Assembly (NCBI RefSeq): GCF_049319665.1
Contig: NZ_JBMOUD010000005.1
Span: 186,001 to 250,000, forward strand
Source: JBMOUD01 sp049319665
GTDB taxonomy: Bacteria; Pseudomonadota; Gammaproteobacteria; Enterobacterales; Enterobacteriaceae
Direction: 5' to 3'
Length of the DNA stretch: 64,000 nucleotides
Positions 63,554-64,000 of the stretch are shown one piece after another (position 1 is the stretch's first letter; each line of letters begins with the position of its first letter). The notes below the pieces were generated by a model. The model ran no database searches and had not been told where the DNA came from. It worked only from the letters and a program-made list of their open reading frames with translations. The position numbers and the translations under genes were made by a program.

Positions 63554-64000
63554 ATGAAACGTATTAATCTGGTTGAGCGCCCAGACTGGCGAGAAAAAGC
63601 CGCTGAATTTGGTTTTAATTTTCACACCATGTATGGCGAGCCTTACTGGTGTGAAGACGCCTACTATGAATTTACGTTGGCGCAGATAGAAGAATTGGAA
63701 GATGCTACCGCCGACATCCATCAGATGTGTTTAAAAGCGGTGGAGCGCGTGGTCAACGACGACGCGTTGATGACCAAATTCCGCATCCCTAAGCACTGCT
63801 GGGAATTCGTCAGAAGCTCTTGGCGTAGCCAACAGCCTTCGCTGTATTCACGTCTGGATTTAGCTTATGACGGCATCAGTCCTCCTAAGCTTCTAGAAAA
63901 TAACGCTGATACGCCGACGTCATTGTACGAAGCAGCCTTTTTCCAATGGTTATGGCTCGAAGATCAGGTCAAATCGGGGAAATTGCCGGCGCATTCTGAT
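63554..64000 (+). CDS. ygiC: YgiC, glutathionylspermidine-synthase-like ATP-grasp protein (start only)
   Basis: The first 149 codons of a gene cut off by the window edge. It begins MKRINLVERPDWREK, 3 bp after ygiB, and includes YWCEDAYYEFTLAQIEELE and SLYSRLDLAYDG, the N-terminal part of the GSP_synth domain. The E. coli relative has no proven glutathionylspermidine activity, so the name reflects family only. It is probably cotranscribed with ygiB. Confidence 0.92.
   Translation, partial: MKRINLVERPDWREKAAEFGFNFHTMYGEPYWCEDAYYEFTLAQIEELEDATADIHQMCLKAVERVVNDDALMTKFRIPKHCWEFVRSSWRSQQPSLYSRLDLAYDGISPPKLLENNADTPTSLYEAAFFQWLWLEDQVKSGKLPAHSD

Overview
The window is an ordinary chromosomal stretch from a gammaproteobacterium of the order Enterobacterales. 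Almost every gene has an E. coli K-12 counterpart in the same local order. Details such as the absence of nhaR and creBCD, roughly 50 percent GC, and short intergenic repeats with TATATCC/GGATATA ends point to the Yersiniaceae/Hafniaceae side of the order (Yersinia, Serratia, Rahnella, Hafnia and relatives) rather than Escherichia. The genus cannot be fixed from the sequence alone. I see no rRNA, tRNA, CRISPR array, transposase, integrase or prophage gene.

Layout: (1) 1-12 kb: the end of rapA, rluA, djlA, the envelope/cofactor/ribosome operon lptD-surA-pdxA-rsmA-apaG-apaH, then folA. (2) 12-20 kb: the glutathione-gated K+ efflux pair kefF-kefC, carAB with recognisable ArgR and PurR sites, and dapB. 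(3) 21-29 kb: a porin, the ribF-ileS-lspA-fkpB-ispH operon and rpsT. (4) 29-38 kb: nhaA, dnaKJ with two sigma-32 promoters, an MFS transporter, mog, talB, yaaA. (5) 39-45 kb: thrLABC with its attenuator, then the methyltransferase yjtD. (6) 45-56 kb: arcA with a long leader carrying a yjjY-like mini-ORF, creA, rob, gpmB, yjjX, trpR with its operator, slt, ettA, and a divergent LysR regulator/oxidoreductase pair. (7) 56-64 kb: parE-yqiA-cpdA-yqiB-nudF, tolC with a marbox, ygiB and the start of ygiC. In E. coli K-12 block 7 lies far from the others, so the ettA/parE interval is a synteny junction.

The unusual content is noncoding. Four intergenic gaps (about 2.12-2.92, 10.74-11.44, 38.20-38.95 and 55.71-56.35 kb), all between convergent genes, are filled by members of one 640-800 bp repeat family, called LIR here. 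Each is a nested imperfect inverted repeat. Its arms carry a CGGTT-type hairpin, a purine/pyrimidine hairpin around GGGG/CCCC and a box reading GGAGGCCATGTTTCAG. Across nine arm copies the hairpin sequences differ while the base pairing is kept, which is the signature of selected or self-copying secondary structure. LIR-bearing junctions lack the compact terminators found at most other convergent junctions. I do not recognise this family; it is the best candidate here for an undescribed genetic element.

A second, smaller family of about 125 bp MITE-like repeats occurs at 28.2 and 47.8 kb, with a 45 bp ends-only derivative at 35.9 kb.
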